A stretch of 44,825 bases of DNA from positions 1-44,825 of the forward strand of contig NZ_BBPH01000142.1 in NCBI RefSeq assembly GCF_000787695.1, written 5' to 3'. Under the pieces are notes generated by a model, which saw only the letters and a program-made list of their open reading frames with translations, ran no database searches and was not told where the DNA came from. The stretch is from Paracoccus sp. PAMC 22219. Lineage in GTDB: Bacteria > Pseudomonadota > Alphaproteobacteria > Rhodobacterales > Rhodobacteraceae. The translations under genes were made by a program, and so were the position numbers. Positions 1-10,303 of this stretch are shown one piece after another (the stretch's first letter is position 1; the number at the start of each line of letters is the position of its first letter).

Positions 1-1662
1 TGCTGGGTGACCTTGTCCATCTGGTCGGCCCCCGCCGACACGCGCGCGCAGGCTTTGCGACTGTTCGCGCGTGCTGGACGCGATCATGGTGATGATCGTG
101 CGCACCGCAGACACCTCCTCGACGATGGTGACCAGGGACGCGCCCGAACTTCGCACCAGCCCCGCCCCCTCGCGGACATGCACCGTCGAGGCGCCGATCA
201 GGTCCTTGATCTGATGCGCGGCCTCGGCGGTCTTGTGGGCCAGGGCGCGGACCTCGTGGGCGACGACGGCAAAGCCGCGCCCGGCCTCTCCGGCGCGGGC
301 GGCCTCGATGCCCGCGTTCAGCGCCAGCAGGTTGGTCTGGAAGGCGATCTCGTCGATGACGGTGATGATCGTGCCGATCTGGCGGGTCGACTCCTCGATC
401 TGACCCACGGCACCGACGGCTTTCTGCACGATCTCTCCGCCGCCCTGGGCGTTGCGCTGCGCGGTCTCGGCGCTGGTCTGGGCGGTGGACACGCCCTCGG
501 CCGCCTGATCGACGCCGCGCGACACCTCGGTCAGGGCGGCCACGGTCTCCTCCAGGTTGGCGGCCTGCTGTTCGGTGCGATGCGCCAGGTCGTGGGCGGC
601 GGCACTGATCTCGGCCAAGCCGCCGCGGATGACGGTGACCCCCTCGACCACCAGTCCCAACGCCTCGTCCAGCTGGCCAAGCGAGGTGTTGAACTGATCC
701 TTGACCGACTCGAACTCGGGCGCAACCGGGTCGGTGATGCGCACCGTCAGGTCGCCGCGGCTGAGCCTGTCGAACCCGTCGCTGATCGCGCCCACGAAAT
801 GCTGCAGCTGGGTCGCGCGCAGGTTCGTCTGTTCGACCATCTGCGCCTGCCGGGCGTTCACGGCATCGGCGTCGCGCGCCAGGCGGTCGCGGTCGATGGT
901 GGCGGCGCGGAACGTCTCGACCGCGCGGGCCATGGCGCCGATCTCGTCCCGGCGGGCGGCGCCGGGGACGGTGTCTTCGGTCTGACCCTGCGCCAGGCGA
1001 CCCATCATCGCGGTCAGTGCCTTGATCGGCTTGCTGATGCTGCGCGACAGCGGGATCGCGCAGGCGATCAGCGCCAGCAGCAGCAACCCCGACCAGGCCC
1101 CGCTGCGCCGCATCTCGGCCATGAAATCGGCAGTGATGTCGTCCACGTAGAGGCCTGCCCCCACCGTCCAGCCCCAAGGCGCGAACAGCGTGGAATAGGA
1201 CAGCTTGGGCAGCGGATCGCCCCCCGACAGGCGCGCGACGAAATACTCGGTAAAGCCGCCGCCCTCGCGCGCGGTCACGATCATCTCGCGGATGTGCAGC
1301 TTGCCGTGGGCGTCGGTCGCGTCCCAGGCATTCGTGCCCTCGCGTTCGGTGTCGGGATGCATGACGCGCAGCCCCTGGGGGTCATAGATGAAGACATAGT
1401 CGTCGTCGCCATAGCGGATGGCGCGGGCGGCCTCCTTGGCGCGGTCCTGCGCGTCGTCCAGCGTCATCGCGCCGGACTGGGCCTGGGCCGCGAAATGGGT
1501 CAGCATGCTGACCGTGCTTTCGACCTGGGTCGCGATCAGCTCCTTGCGGTCCTTCCACAGAAGGTGGTGCAGCGATGAAAGTTGCAGCGACATCGCAAGG
1601 ATGCTGAGCGCAACCGCGACCCCGGTCAGCAGGGTCAGTTTTCGTGAAATTCCAAAGGTCAT
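1..1662 (-). CDS. Methyl-accepting chemotaxis protein (partial, frameshifted near window edge)
   Basis: Transmembrane chemoreceptor that would signal to CheA/CheW. The ATG at 1662 opens an N-terminal membrane helix, followed by a periplasmic single-Cache region (about residues 35-185), a second helix (about 190-210), and two HAMP-like units, the second with the text [13 protein letters not shown]. The signalling domain follows, with [20 protein letters not shown] from residue 442, the conserved hairpin tip. The C-terminal end lies beyond base 1. The frame of the ATG continues to the window edge as non-MCP sequence ([16 protein letters not shown]). The expected text [13 protein letters not shown] is present in another frame from base 41, so there is one extra base in the GC dinucleotide run at about 41-49. 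The ligand cannot be told. The family call is very secure; the shift may be an artefact. Confidence 0.93.
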   Translation of the reverse strand, partial: MTFGISRKLTLLTGVAVALSILAMSLQLSSLHHLLWKDRKELIATQVESTVSMLTHFAAQAQSGAMTLDDAQDRAKEAARAIRYGDDDYVFIYDPQGLRVMHPDTEREGTNAWDATDAHGKLHIREMIVTAREGGGFTEYFVARLSGGDPLPKLSYSTLFAPWGWTVGAGLYVDDITADFMAEMRRSGAWSGLLLLALIACAIPLSRSISKPIKALTAMMGRLAQGQTEDTVPGAARRDEIGAMARAVETFRAATIDRDRLARDADAVNARQAQMVEQTNLRATQLQHFVGAISDGFDRLSRGDLTVRITDPVAPEFESVKDQFNTSLGQLDEALGLVVEGVTVIRGGLAEISAAAHDLAHRTEQQAANLEETVAALTEVSRGVDQAAEGVSTAQTSAETAQRNAQGGGEIVQKAVGAVGQIEESTRQIGTIITVIDEIAFQTNLLALNAGIEAARAGEAGRGFAVVAHEVRALAHKTAEAAHQIKDLIGASTVHVREGAGLVRSSGASLVTIVEEVSAVRTIITMIASSTREQSQSLRARVGGGRPDGQGHPA

Positions 1663-1793
1663 GCAGCGGCCTTCCCGGTGTGATCCGACAAGACATAGCT
1701 GCGACACATGAACGGACCGTTGACGGCGGCAGGCGATTGAACCCCGCGCGGATTGCACCGACACTGGCGGCGGACGGATCAGGGGACAGGACG

Positions 1794-2753
1794 ATGTGCA
1801 GACAGTGCAACTATACCATCCACGCGGCGCAGCATCACATAGGATGGGACAACGCGTTTGCCCCGGTCCAGACCGTGGCGCCCGGATCGACGATCCGCTT
1901 TGCCTGCATGGAGGCGTCGGGCGGACAGCTGAGCCTGTCCAGCACCGCCGATGACATCGCCACGCTGGATTTCGGGCGCATCAATCCGGTCAACGGCCCG
2001 ATCCATGTCGACGGGGCCGAACCGGGCGACGCGCTGAAGATCACGCTGGTCGATTTCGCCCCGCAGGCCCACGACGGGCAGGGGTGGGGCTGGACCGCGA
2101 ACATTCCGGGGTTCGGCCTGCTGGCGGACCAGTTCCCCGATCCGGCCCTGACGCTGTGGCGCTATGATGCGGCGACGCTGGCGCCGGCGCTGTGGGGCAG
2201 CCATGGCCGCGTCGGGCTGAAGCCCTTTGCCGGGACCATCGGCGTGGCCCTGGCGGAACCGGGCACCCATTCCATCGTCCCGCCGCGCCGCACGGGGGGC
2301 AACCTGGACATCCGCGACCTGTCGCGCGGGGCAGAACTGTATCTGCCGGTCGAGGTGGCGGGCGCGCTGTTTTCCGTGGGCGACACCCATGCCGCGCAGG
2401 GCGACGGAGAGGTCTGCGGCACCGCCATCGAAAGCCCGATGGACGTCACCCTGACGCTGGACCTGGTCAAGGGCGCGAACCTAGTCATGCCGCGGTTCAC
2501 CACGCCCGGTCCGGTGACGCCGCACCTGGACGCCAAGGGGTACGAGGTCACGACCGGCATCGGCCCCGACCTGATGACCGGCGCGCGCCAAGCGGTCGAA
2601 CAGATGGTCGACCTGCTGTGCGCCCGCCATGGCATGCCCGCGGTCGAGGCCTACATGCTGATGTCCACCTGCGGCGATCTGCGGATATCGGAAATCGTGG
2701 ACATGCCGAACTGGGTCGTGTCGTTCTATTTCCCGCGCTCGGTCTTCGAATGA
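1794..2753 (+). CDS. Acetamidase/formamidase family protein
   Basis: A 319-residue protein of the FmdA/AmdA family, cytosolic metal-dependent amidases that hydrolyse formamide, acetamide or other small amides to ammonia and the acid. The family signature [18 protein letters not shown] lies at residues 196-213, with Asp197 and His199 as likely metal ligands; [10 protein letters not shown] upstream is also typical, and length fits the family (about 310). I chose the ATG at 1794 ([15 protein letters not shown]) because it follows a GGGACAGG ribosome-binding stretch; an in-frame ATG at 1644 would run into the 5' end of the divergent chemoreceptor. It overlaps the next gene by ATGA. Its true substrate is unknown; many relatives act on amides other than acetamide. 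Confidence 0.9.
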   Translation: MCRQCNYTIHAAQHHIGWDNAFAPVQTVAPGSTIRFACMEASGGQLSLSSTADDIATLDFGRINPVNGPIHVDGAEPGDALKITLVDFAPQAHDGQGWGWTANIPGFGLLADQFPDPALTLWRYDAATLAPALWGSHGRVGLKPFAGTIGVALAEPGTHSIVPPRRTGGNLDIRDLSRGAELYLPVEVAGALFSVGDTHAAQGDGEVCGTAIESPMDVTLTLDLVKGANLVMPRFTTPGPVTPHLDAKGYEVTTGIGPDLMTGARQAVEQMVDLLCARHGMPAVEAYMLMSTCGDLRISEIVDMPNWVVSFYFPRSVFE

Positions 2754-3316
2754 GCGACCCGCATCCCTGGGCCGCGGGGCTGGACAGCCTGTACGATCAG
2801 GTGTGGCTGCGGTTGCAACGCGGTGTGGTCGACCGGCATGCGCCCGCCCGCCACCCGGTGCTGGCCACGGTCACGCCTGGCGGCATGCCGCAGGCGCGCA
2901 CGGTGGTGCTGCGCGGCGCCGACGACACCGCGGGGGTGCTGGAGGTGCACACCGATCTGATGTCGGGCAAGGTCGGCGACCTGCGCGCCAACCCGATGGC
3001 GGCGCTGCATGTCTGGGACGGCGGCGCGCATCTGCAGACCCGGATCGAGGCGCGGGCGGACATCCTGACCGGCCCCGCGGTCGCGCAGGTCTGGGCGCGC
3101 GTGCCCGACCCGTCGCGGCAAAGCTACGGCTCGCAGCCGCCGCCCGGCACACCCATCGACGATGCGCTAGCCTATGCGAAACGCCCGGACGCCGCCTGCT
3201 TTGCGGTGCTGCGCCTGACGGTTCTGGCCATCGACGCGGTGCATCTGGGCCCCCAGCACCGTCGCGCGCGATACACGCGCGAGACGGGTTGGCAGGGTCA
3301 GTGGCTGGCGCCCTAG
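2750..3316 (+). CDS. Pyridoxamine 5'-phosphate oxidase-like FMN-binding protein
   Basis: A 188-residue protein of the PNPOx-like split-barrel fold (Alr4036-type FMN-binding group). Visible hallmarks are HPVLATVTPGGMPQARTVVL near residues 39-58, the usual flavin-site strand pair, and LEVHTDLMSGKVGDLRANP, matching the phosphate-binding RxxK-type segment of relatives. It lacks the full PNPOx C-terminus, so vitamin B6 oxidation is not assured. The ATG at 2750 overlaps the amidase stop (ATGA), so the two are translationally coupled. Its stop at 3314-3316 overlaps the stop of the converging transporter ATPase gene (shared CTAG at 3313-3316). The link with the amidase suggests an accessory role in the same pathway, but that is inference. 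Confidence 0.78.
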   Translation: MSDPHPWAAGLDSLYDQVWLRLQRGVVDRHAPARHPVLATVTPGGMPQARTVVLRGADDTAGVLEVHTDLMSGKVGDLRANPMAALHVWDGGAHLQTRIEARADILTGPAVAQVWARVPDPSRQSYGSQPPPGTPIDDALAYAKRPDAACFAVLRLTVLAIDAVHLGPQHRRARYTRETGWQGQWLAP

Positions 3317-5115
3317 ACCATCACGAAATGCCGTTCCGACACCTGGCGCCAGTCGCGTTTCGGCGGTTCGAACCCCATCGGGCGGACGGGGCTTTTCAGC
3401 TCGTCCACCTGCATGGCGCGGCGCAGGCCGCGTCGTGCAGGGTCAGGAACCGGCACGGCCGCGATCAGCTTTTTCGTGTAGGGATGCTGGGGGTCGGCAA
3501 AGATCGCCTCTCGCGGGCCGATCTCGACGATCTCTCCCAGATACATCACCGCGACGCGGTGGCTGACGCGTTCGACCACCGCCATGTCGTGGCTGATGAA
3601 CAGATAGGCGATCTTAAACCGCTCCTGCAGGTCCATCAGCAGGTTGCAGACCTGCGCCTTGATCGACACGTCCAGCGCGGACACGCTTTCATCGGCCACG
3701 ATCACCTTGGGGTTCAGGCCCAGCACCCGCGCGATCGCCACGCGCTGACGCTGTCCGCCGCTGAATTCATGCGGGTACCGGTCCAGCATCGACCCGTCCA
3801 GACCCACCTGGCGCAGCAGTTCGGCGGCGCGGTCGCGTGCCTCGGCCCGGCCGGCCAGCTTGTGCGCCAGGATCGGTTCGGCCACCGTCTGCCCCACCGT
3901 CATGCGCGGGTTCAGGCTGGAGAACGGGTCCTGAAAGATCATCTGGCCCGACCGGCGCATGCGGCGCAGATCGCCCGGCCCGGCGGTCAGCACGTCAAAC
4001 CCGTCCAGCTGGACCTGGCCCGATTCCGGCTGGACCAGCCGGAGGATCGACCGCCCGGTGGTCGATTTTCCGCAACCGGATTCACCGACCAGCGACAAGG
4101 TTTCCCCCTGCCACAGATCAAAGGTCAGATCCTCGACCGCATGGACCTTGCCGGTGGGGCGGCCCAGCAGGTCGGAGCCTGCGGCGAACCGCGTCACCAG
4201 GTTCCGGACCGACAGGACCGGGGTCGCACTGCGGTCGACGGTGTCGACCACCGCCGGTTGCGCGGTGATCGCGCCGCTGTCCATGTCGACCTTGGGGAAC
4301 CGCAGCGGCCATTCCTGGCCCGCCATCTGCCCAAGCCGCGGCACCGCGGCCAGCAGCGCGCGGGTATAGGGGTGGCCCGCATCCTGGAACAGGTTCGCGG
4401 TGGTCCCGGTCTCGACGTGATCGCCGCGGAACATCACCACGGTGCGGTCGGCGATTTCGGCGACCACGCCCATGTCATGGGTGATGAACAGGACGGCCAT
4501 GCCCTGCTCCTCCTGGATCTCCTTGATCAGGTCCAGGATCTGGCCCTGGATGGTCACGTCCAGCGCCGTCGTCGGTTCGTCCGCGATCAGCAGGCGAGGG
4601 CGCGCGGCCAGCGCCATCGCGATCATCACCCGCTGGCGCATGCCGCCGGAGAACTGGTGCGGATAATCCTTGATTCGCGCGGCCGCATTCGGGATGCGGA
4701 CGCGGTCCATCAGGCGCAGCACCTCGGCCGCGACCTGATCGCGGGGGACCTGGCCGTGGCGGATCAGCAGTTCGGCGATCTGGTCGCCCACCGGAAAGAC
4801 CGGGTTCAGCGACGACATCGGCTCTTGGAAGATCATCGCGATGTCGTTGCCGCGGACCGTGCGCATGTCCTTTTCGGGCAGGCGGGTCAGGTCGCAGCCG
4901 CCCAGCAGCACCTGACCGGTGACGCGGGCGCGCTTGTCCAGCAGGCCCATGATCGCCAGCGAGGTGACGCTTTTGCCCGATCCGCTTTCGCCGACGATGG
5001 CCACGGTCTCGCCCGGGGCCACGTCGAAGGTGATGTTGCGGACGACCTCTTTCAGGCCGTCTTCGGTGGGGAATGCGACGGACAGACCGCGCAGCGACAG
5101 GACGGGATCGGTCAT
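3313..5115 (-). CDS. Double ATPase of an Opp/Dpp-family peptide ABC transporter (GsiA-like)
   Basis: A 600-residue fusion of two ABC ATPase domains (DppD-DppF type), the layout of the glutathione importer GsiA. Domain 1: Walker A GESGSGKS at residues 42-49, signature FSGGMRQR, Walker B LLIADEPT. Domain 2: Walker A GESGCGKS, signature FSGGQRQR, Walker B VIVADES. Each domain ends in the [12 protein letters not shown] or [12 protein letters not shown] segment typical of oligopeptide transporters. The ATG at 5115 is preferred over an in-frame ATG at 5133, because it begins one base after the upstream ggt stop; the longer form would overlap ggt by 17 bases. It is the last gene of the gntR-SBP-B-C-ggt-ATPase operon and powers uptake by the encoded permeases. 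Confidence 0.93.
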   Translation of the reverse strand: MTDPVLSLRGLSVAFPTEDGLKEVVRNITFDVAPGETVAIVGESGSGKSVTSLAIMGLLDKRARVTGQVLLGGCDLTRLPEKDMRTVRGNDIAMIFQEPMSSLNPVFPVGDQIAELLIRHGQVPRDQVAAEVLRLMDRVRIPNAAARIKDYPHQFSGGMRQRVMIAMALAARPRLLIADEPTTALDVTIQGQILDLIKEIQEEQGMAVLFITHDMGVVAEIADRTVVMFRGDHVETGTTANLFQDAGHPYTRALLAAVPRLGQMAGQEWPLRFPKVDMDSGAITAQPAVVDTVDRSATPVLSVRNLVTRFAAGSDLLGRPTGKVHAVEDLTFDLWQGETLSLVGESGCGKSTTGRSILRLVQPESGQVQLDGFDVLTAGPGDLRRMRRSGQMIFQDPFSSLNPRMTVGQTVAEPILAHKLAGRAEARDRAAELLRQVGLDGSMLDRYPHEFSGGQRQRVAIARVLGLNPKVIVADESVSALDVSIKAQVCNLLMDLQERFKIAYLFISHDMAVVERVSHRVAVMYLGEIVEIGPREAIFADPQHPYTKKLIAAVPVPDPARRGLRRAMQVDELKSPVRPMGFEPPKRDWRQVSERHFVMV

Positions 5116-5116
5116 G

Positions 5117-6898
5117 TCACCGCCCCGCCGCATAGGCTTGCATCAGGCGCGGCGTGGCCGCCGCGCGCAGGATGCCCTGCGCGTCGCGACTGGCCGCGGT
5201 CAGGCGGCCGATGTCCCACGGCCCGGTGACGGTCACGTCATGGCCGCGACGGCGCAATTCGTCGATGGTGGCCTGGCCCACGCGATCCTCGATCAGCATG
5301 CCGCCCGGTGCCGCCGTGCGCGGGTGGAACGAGGCAGGGAAATGCGTCGAATGGAACAGCGGCGCGTCGATGGCCGCCTGCAGGTTCGGCTCGAAATGAA
5401 CGTGGCGCAGAAAGAACACCAGCTGCCACTGGTCCTGCTGGTCGCCGCCGGGCGTGCCGAAGGACAGATGCGGCACCCCGTCCCGCAGTGCCAGCGACGG
5501 CGTCAGGGTCGTGCGCGGACGGCGCCCCGGCGCCAGGGACGTGGGCAGGCCCGGCTCCAGCCAGAACATCTGCGCCCGGCTGTTCAGGCAGAAGCCCAGA
5601 TCGGGGATGATCGGTGACGACTGCAGCCACCCCCCCGAGGGCGTGGTGGACACCATGTTGCCCCATTGGTCGATCACGTCGATATGCACGGTATCACCGC
5701 GCTTTTCCGACAGATGCGCCATCGTCGGCTCGTAGACCGCGCCCTTGCCCAAACCGTCCAGCAGCGACAGGGTGCGGGCGCGCTGATCCTCATACCCCGG
5801 CACGGTGCCGGGACGCAGGTCCAGCGACGCGGTATCCCCGATCAGCGCGCGGCGCTCCGTGGCATAGGCGTCCGACAGCAGCGCCTCCATCGGCACGTCG
5901 TGCATCAACGGGTCGCCGTAATAGACCTCGCGGTCGGCATAGGACAGCTTCATCGTCTCGATGACGGTATGGACGAAGTCGGGGCCGTTCGGGTCCATCG
6001 CGGCGATGTCGATGCCCTCCAGGATCTTCAGCCCCTGCAGCAGCACCGGCCCTTGGCCCCAGGGCCCGGTCTTGGCGATGGTCCAGTCGTGATAACTGGC
6101 CCAGGTGGGCTCTTCGGTCGTGGCGGCATAGCCCGCCATGTCGTCGGCGGTCAGCACGCCGCGATGTTTCGCGCCGCTGCCGTCCATCACCTCTGTCGTC
6201 CGGCAGAACCGGTCGATCGCCTCGGCGACGAAGCCGCGATAGAAGGCGTCGCGGGCGGCCTGCACGCCCGCCTCGCGCGTCGGCGCGGCATCGGCGGCCG
6301 CGACGATGCGGGCATAGGTGTCGGCCAGCACCGGGTTGGTGAACAGCACGCCCGCCTTGGGCGCATCCCCGCCCGGAAGCCAGGTCGCATGCGACGTGGG
6401 CCACTCGGCGGCAAAGAAATCGGCCAGACCGGCGATGCTGTCGGCCACGCGGGGCAGCATCGGGTGGCCGTGGCGGGCATAATGGATGGCGGGGGCCAGA
6501 ACCTCGGCGACGGTCATCGTGCCGTGCTCCTGCAGCATCAGCATCCAGCCATCGAAGGCGCCGGGAATGACCGTCGCCAGCAGCCCGTTGCCGGGGATCA
6601 GGTCGATCCCCTCGGCCCGGTAATGGTCGATCGTGGCACCGGCGGGGGCGGCCCCTTGGGCGCAGATCACCTGGGTCTTGCCGGTCTTGGCGGAATGAAT
6701 GATCGCGGGCAGGTCGCCCGCCGGGCCGTTCAGATGCGGCTCCACGATCTGCAGCACGAACCCGGTCGCCACGGCGGCATCGAAGGCGTTGCCGCCCTTT
6801 TCCAGGATCGCCATGCCCACGGCGGTCGCGATCCAGTGGGTCGAGGTGACGACGCCGAAGGTGCCGGTGATCTCGGGGCGGGTGGTGAATTGGGTCAT
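5117..6898 (-). CDS. ggt: Gamma-glutamyltransferase family protein, apparently cytosolic
   Basis: A 593-residue Ntn-hydrolase of the gamma-glutamyltransferase family, which cleaves or transfers gamma-glutamyl groups from glutathione and gamma-glutamyl peptides after self-processing. The N-terminal part carries GGNAFDAAVATGFVLQIVEP and the C-terminal part starts near KRGDTVHIDVIDQWGNMV, where the Thr of GDTVH fits the catalytic nucleophile. TPGGDQQDQWQ fits the later conserved glycine loop. The start at 6898 has an AAGGAG site 6 bases upstream. No signal peptide is visible before RPEITGTFGVVTS, unlike periplasmic Ggt, so it probably acts in the cytoplasm on imported substrate. It sits inside a peptide-transporter operon, which supports that reading. 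A related acylase activity cannot be excluded. Confidence 0.9.
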   Translation of the reverse strand: MTQFTTRPEITGTFGVVTSTHWIATAVGMAILEKGGNAFDAAVATGFVLQIVEPHLNGPAGDLPAIIHSAKTGKTQVICAQGAAPAGATIDHYRAEGIDLIPGNGLLATVIPGAFDGWMLMLQEHGTMTVAEVLAPAIHYARHGHPMLPRVADSIAGLADFFAAEWPTSHATWLPGGDAPKAGVLFTNPVLADTYARIVAAADAAPTREAGVQAARDAFYRGFVAEAIDRFCRTTEVMDGSGAKHRGVLTADDMAGYAATTEEPTWASYHDWTIAKTGPWGQGPVLLQGLKILEGIDIAAMDPNGPDFVHTVIETMKLSYADREVYYGDPLMHDVPMEALLSDAYATERRALIGDTASLDLRPGTVPGYEDQRARTLSLLDGLGKGAVYEPTMAHLSEKRGDTVHIDVIDQWGNMVSTTPSGGWLQSSPIIPDLGFCLNSRAQMFWLEPGLPTSLAPGRRPRTTLTPSLALRDGVPHLSFGTPGGDQQDQWQLVFFLRHVHFEPNLQAAIDAPLFHSTHFPASFHPRTAAPGGMLIEDRVGQATIDELRRRGHDVTVTGPWDIGRLTAASRDAQGILRAAATPRLMQAYAAGR

Positions 6899-6914
6899 GA
6901 CGACTCCTTGAAAA

Positions 6915-7774
6915 TCAGTGTTCGCGCGGGTCCAGCGCATCGCGCAGCCCGTCGCCGATCAGGTTGAAGCCGATCACGACCAGAAAGATCGCCGCCCCCG
7001 GCCACCAGGCCATCCAGGCGCCTGCGTCAGAAAGTTCTTGGCCACGTTCAGCATCGACCCCCAGCTGGGCGCGGGGGCCTGCTGGCCAAGACCCAGGAAG
7101 GACAGCGACGCCTCGGCGATGATCGCGGTGGCGATGGTCAGCGTCGCCTGCACGATGATCGGGGGGGTGATGTTGGGCAGGATATAGCGGCCCATGATCG
7201 CCATGTGGCCCAAGCCGATGGCGCGGGCGCCCTCGACGTAATCCTCGGTCTTGACGGACATGACCTGCGCGCGGGTCAGGCGGATGAAGATCGGCATGGC
7301 CGACAGGCCGATGGCGATCATCGCGTTGGTCAGGCTGGGCCCCAGGAACGCGGCAAGCGCGATCGCCATGATCAGGAACGGCATCGCCAGCAGCGCATCG
7401 GTGAAGCGAGAGATGATCGTGTCGGTCCAGCCGCCGAAATAGCCGGCGATCAGCCCGATGGGCACACCGGTGACGACGGCGATCGCGACCGAGATGACGC
7501 CTGCCATCAGCGACGCCTGCGCTCCCCAGATCATCCGGGACAGGATGTCGCGCCCGATCTCGTCCGAGCCCAGCCAGTATTCGGCGGAGGGCGCCAGCCG
7601 GATCGCGGTCCAGCTGGTGGCCAGCGGGTCGGCGATGGGCAGGATCGGCGCGGCCGCGGCCAGCAGGACGAAGAACGCCACGATGACGCCCCCCACAAGC
7701 GCCGCGCGGTTGCGCCGGAACTTGCGCCAGAAGCGGCTTTTGGCACGGGGGGCGGGCATGTCGATGGCGGTCAT
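6915..7774 (-). CDS. Opp/Dpp-family ABC permease (DppC-like), one-base frameshift
   Basis: Inner-membrane permease of the DppC class, about 286 residues when read across a shift. N-terminal FWRKFRRNRAALVGG precedes helix 1, GSDEIGRDILSRMIWGAQAS is the classic DppC signature, and the EAA loop is present as EGARAIGLGHMAIMGRYILP. The uninterrupted frame breaks after NFLTQAP and ends early. The expected end WMAWWPGAAIFLVVIGFNLI followed by GDGLRDALDPREH continues in the next frame to a stop at 6915-6917. Adding one G to the GG at 7017-7018 (plus strand) restores a 287-codon gene. ATG at 7774 overlaps the upstream permease stop (ATGA). Probably functional with a sequencing error; otherwise a pseudogene. 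Confidence 0.88.
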
Positions 7775-8718
7775 AGGGCGGCCCTCATCCGGGGGTTCAG
7801 CATCACGGACAGCACGTCCGCGACCAGGTTCATCAGCAGGAAGCCGACGGCGGTGCACAGCACGACCCCCTGCACCACGGCATAGTCGCGGTTGAACACC
7901 GCATCGACGATCAGCTTGCCGAAGCCGGGGATGGTGAAGATCTGTTCGGTCAGCACCGCGCCCGCCAGCAGTTCGCCGAACAGCAGCGCGGTCAGCGTGA
8001 TGACCGGCAGCAGCGCGTTGCGAAAGCTGTGCTTCAGCACCACCTGGCGGCCGGTCAGGCCCTTGGCCCGCGCCGTGCGGATATAGTCCGCCGACAGCAC
8101 GCCCAGCATCGACGACCGCGTGTGCCGCATCAGGGTCGCGGCCAGCCCCGTGCCCAGCACGAAGGCGGGCATGATCATCGTCTGCAGCGACCGGACCGGA
8201 TCGACGAAGATCGATTCATACCCCGATGCCGGCAGCCAGCTCAGGTTCACCGACACCAGCAGGATCAGCATGATCCCCAGCCAGAAGTTCGGGATGGACA
8301 GCCCCGACAGCGCCACGAAGTTGGCCAGCCAGTCCACCGCGGTGCCCTTTTTCACCGCCGCGATGATGCCTGCGGGAATGCCGATCAGCATGGCAAAGAT
8401 CATCGACATGATCGCCAGCTGGATCGTCACGGGCAGCTTTTGCAGGATCAGCTGCGCCACCGGTTCGCCGGTCCGCAGCGAGGTGCCGAAATCGCCCGTC
8501 ACCACGCCCCCCAGCCAGCGCAGGTACTGGATGGGCACCGGGTCGTCCAGGTGCAGCTGTTCGCGGATGCGGGCCAGCGTTTCGGGGTCGCGCTCCTCTC
8601 CGGCCATGGCCAGGACGGGGTCTCCGGGCAGCAGCATCTGCAGCCCGAAGACCAGCATCGACACGATGAGCAGGGTGGGCAGCGCGATCAGGATGCGCTT
8701 GGCGATATAGATCAGCAT
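7771..8718 (-). CDS. Opp/Dpp-family ABC permease (DppB-like)
   Basis: A 315-residue inner-membrane permease of the DppB class with about six transmembrane segments. It begins MLIYIAKRILIALPTLLIVS, has the diagnostic LPGDPVLAMAGE and LDDPVPIQYLRWL segments of the family, and the EAA-type loop DYIRTARAKGLTGRQVVLKH followed by SFRNALLPVIT. Length and end match the family. It lies 54 bases after the solute-binding-protein gene and overlaps the next permease by ATGA, so the two subunits are translationally coupled. With the partner permease it forms the channel of the peptide importer; substrate specificity would be set mainly by the binding protein. Confidence 0.95.
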   Translation of the reverse strand: MLIYIAKRILIALPTLLIVSMLVFGLQMLLPGDPVLAMAGEERDPETLARIREQLHLDDPVPIQYLRWLGGVVTGDFGTSLRTGEPVAQLILQKLPVTIQLAIMSMIFAMLIGIPAGIIAAVKKGTAVDWLANFVALSGLSIPNFWLGIMLILLVSVNLSWLPASGYESIFVDPVRSLQTMIMPAFVLGTGLAATLMRHTRSSMLGVLSADYIRTARAKGLTGRQVVLKHSFRNALLPVITLTALLFGELLAGAVLTEQIFTIPGFGKLIVDAVFNRDYAVVQGVVLCTAVGFLLMNLVADVLSVMLNPRMRAAL

Positions 8719-8772
8719 GGGGGTCCTTTCACCATCGGTGCGGGGGCGCGGCGGGCGCGCCCCCGGTCATGG

Positions 8773-10281
8773 TCAGTCGGCCAGGGTCACGTCCTGCAGG
8801 CGGATCATCCCGTCGGGCAGCGCCTTGAAGCCCTGGACCTTGTCGTCCAGCGCAAAGATGTAGGTCTGGTGGCCCAGATAGATCACCGGCAGGTCCTGGT
8901 TCAGGATCACGCCGGCCTGGTCGTACAGTTCCTTGCGGGCGGCGGGGTCGGTGACCGCGCGTGCCTCGTTCAGCAGGCGGTCGACCTCGGGGTTGCAGTA
9001 CTTCGGGTCGTTGATGCCACCCTCGCAGGTGACGAACTGGTGCAGGTTGCCGTCCGGGTCGGGACGCCCCGACCAGTCCGACCGCGACAGCTGAAAGTTG
9101 CCCGCCGTCTGTTCCGACAGCAGCGTCGCGAATTCGGTCGCGCGCAGGGTCACGTCAAAGCCCGCCTCGGCCACCATCGCCTGGACGACCTGCATCATCT
9201 GGGTGACGACCGGGTTGTTGGCATGCTGGATTTCCACCGCCACGCGGTCCTGTCCGGCCTCGGCCAGCAGGGCCTTGGCGGCCTCGACATCGCGGGCGGG
9301 GACGGGCAGGTCCTGGTTGTACCACTGCGACGTCGGCGGGAAGGGCTGGTTGCCCGCCCGCGACGTGCCGTCGAACACGACCTGGTTCAGCGCTTCGCGG
9401 TCGATGGCCAGCGAAAACGCCTGGCGGACGCGTGCGTCCTCTCCCATCGGGGTCAGGGCACGGTCGCCGTTGCCGATATTGGCATAGATGCCCATGTAGC
9501 CCAGGCCCACGACCTCCTGCAGGCTCAGCCCGTCGGACTGGGACACGGTGCCGACATCGGTGGCGGCGATCCGTTCGACCATGTCCAGCTCTCCGGACTG
9601 CAGGTTGGCCAGGCGCACGGTGGTGTCGGGAATCGGGCGATAGGTCACGCGCTGGATCTGGATGCGGTCCGCGTCATAGTAATCCTCGAACTTCTCCAGC
9701 ACGATGCGGTCCTGCTGGATGCGTTCGACGAACTTGAACGGCCCCGAACAGACCGGGTTCTGGCCGAAATCGGCGCCCGTCGCCTCGGCCGCGGTCGGAG
9801 AGATCATCATCCCGGCGCGGTCCGACAGCTGCGCGATCAGCGACGCGTCCGGCGCGGTCAGCGTGAAGGTCACCTGCAACGGGCCCGTCGCCTCGACCGA
9901 CGCGACCGAGGACAGCTCCGACTTGCGGCGCGATTCCGGCAGGGTCATCGACCGGGTGATGTTGGCCACCACCGCGTCGGCGTCGAATGCGGTGCCGTCA
10001 TGGAACACCACGTCGTCGCGCAGGTTCATGATCAGCTGCAGGCCGTCGTCGGAATAGGACCAGTCCGTCGCCAGCATCGGGATGATCTGCGCATCGGCAT
10101 CCAGGTCGACCAGCTTGTCGCACAGGCCGGCATAGACGATGCGGCCCACGAAGGTGCGCGACTGCGCCGGGTCCAGGATGTCGGCGTCGTCGCCCAGGCC
10201 AATGCGCAATTCCTGCGCGGCCGCGGGCAGGGCGGTCAGCAGCGCAGCAAGGGCGGTGGCGGTCAGCAGATGTCGGGTCAT
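8773..10281 (-). CDS. Peptide/nickel ABC transporter substrate-binding protein (family 5)
   Basis: A 502-residue extracytoplasmic solute-binding protein (SBP_bac_5). The first 23 residues form a signal peptide (MTRHLLTATALAALLTALP then AAAQ) with likely cleavage before ELRIGLG. No lipobox Cys is seen, so it should be free in the periplasm. Family landmarks: DPAQSRTFVGRIVYAGLCDK, LRDDVVFHDGTAFDADAVV, and YYDADRIQIQRVTYRPIPD. The ATG at 10281 follows GGAAGG; upstream in-frame ATGs would bury the signal peptide. It is the second gene of the operon, right after the GntR regulator. The neighbouring gamma-glutamyltransferase suggests glutathione, gamma-glutamyl peptides or similar amides as cargo, but the sequence alone does not show the ligand. 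Confidence 0.94.
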   Translation of the reverse strand: MTRHLLTATALAALLTALPAAAQELRIGLGDDADILDPAQSRTFVGRIVYAGLCDKLVDLDADAQIIPMLATDWSYSDDGLQLIMNLRDDVVFHDGTAFDADAVVANITRSMTLPESRRKSELSSVASVEATGPLQVTFTLTAPDASLIAQLSDRAGMMISPTAAEATGADFGQNPVCSGPFKFVERIQQDRIVLEKFEDYYDADRIQIQRVTYRPIPDTTVRLANLQSGELDMVERIAATDVGTVSQSDGLSLQEVVGLGYMGIYANIGNGDRALTPMGEDARVRQAFSLAIDREALNQVVFDGTSRAGNQPFPPTSQWYNQDLPVPARDVEAAKALLAEAGQDRVAVEIQHANNPVVTQMMQVVQAMVAEAGFDVTLRATEFATLLSEQTAGNFQLSRSDWSGRPDPDGNLHQFVTCEGGINDPKYCNPEVDRLLNEARAVTDPAARKELYDQAGVILNQDLPVIYLGHQTYIFALDDKVQGFKALPDGMIRLQDVTLAD

Positions 10282-10303
10282 GGGATGTCCTTCCTGATGG
10301 GGG

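Noticed and set aside
7-1578. Long plus-strand open frame of 523 codons
   Set aside because: It is antisense to the chemoreceptor; its protein is rich in Gly, Arg, His and Asp with no family features, an artefact of high GC in third codon positions.
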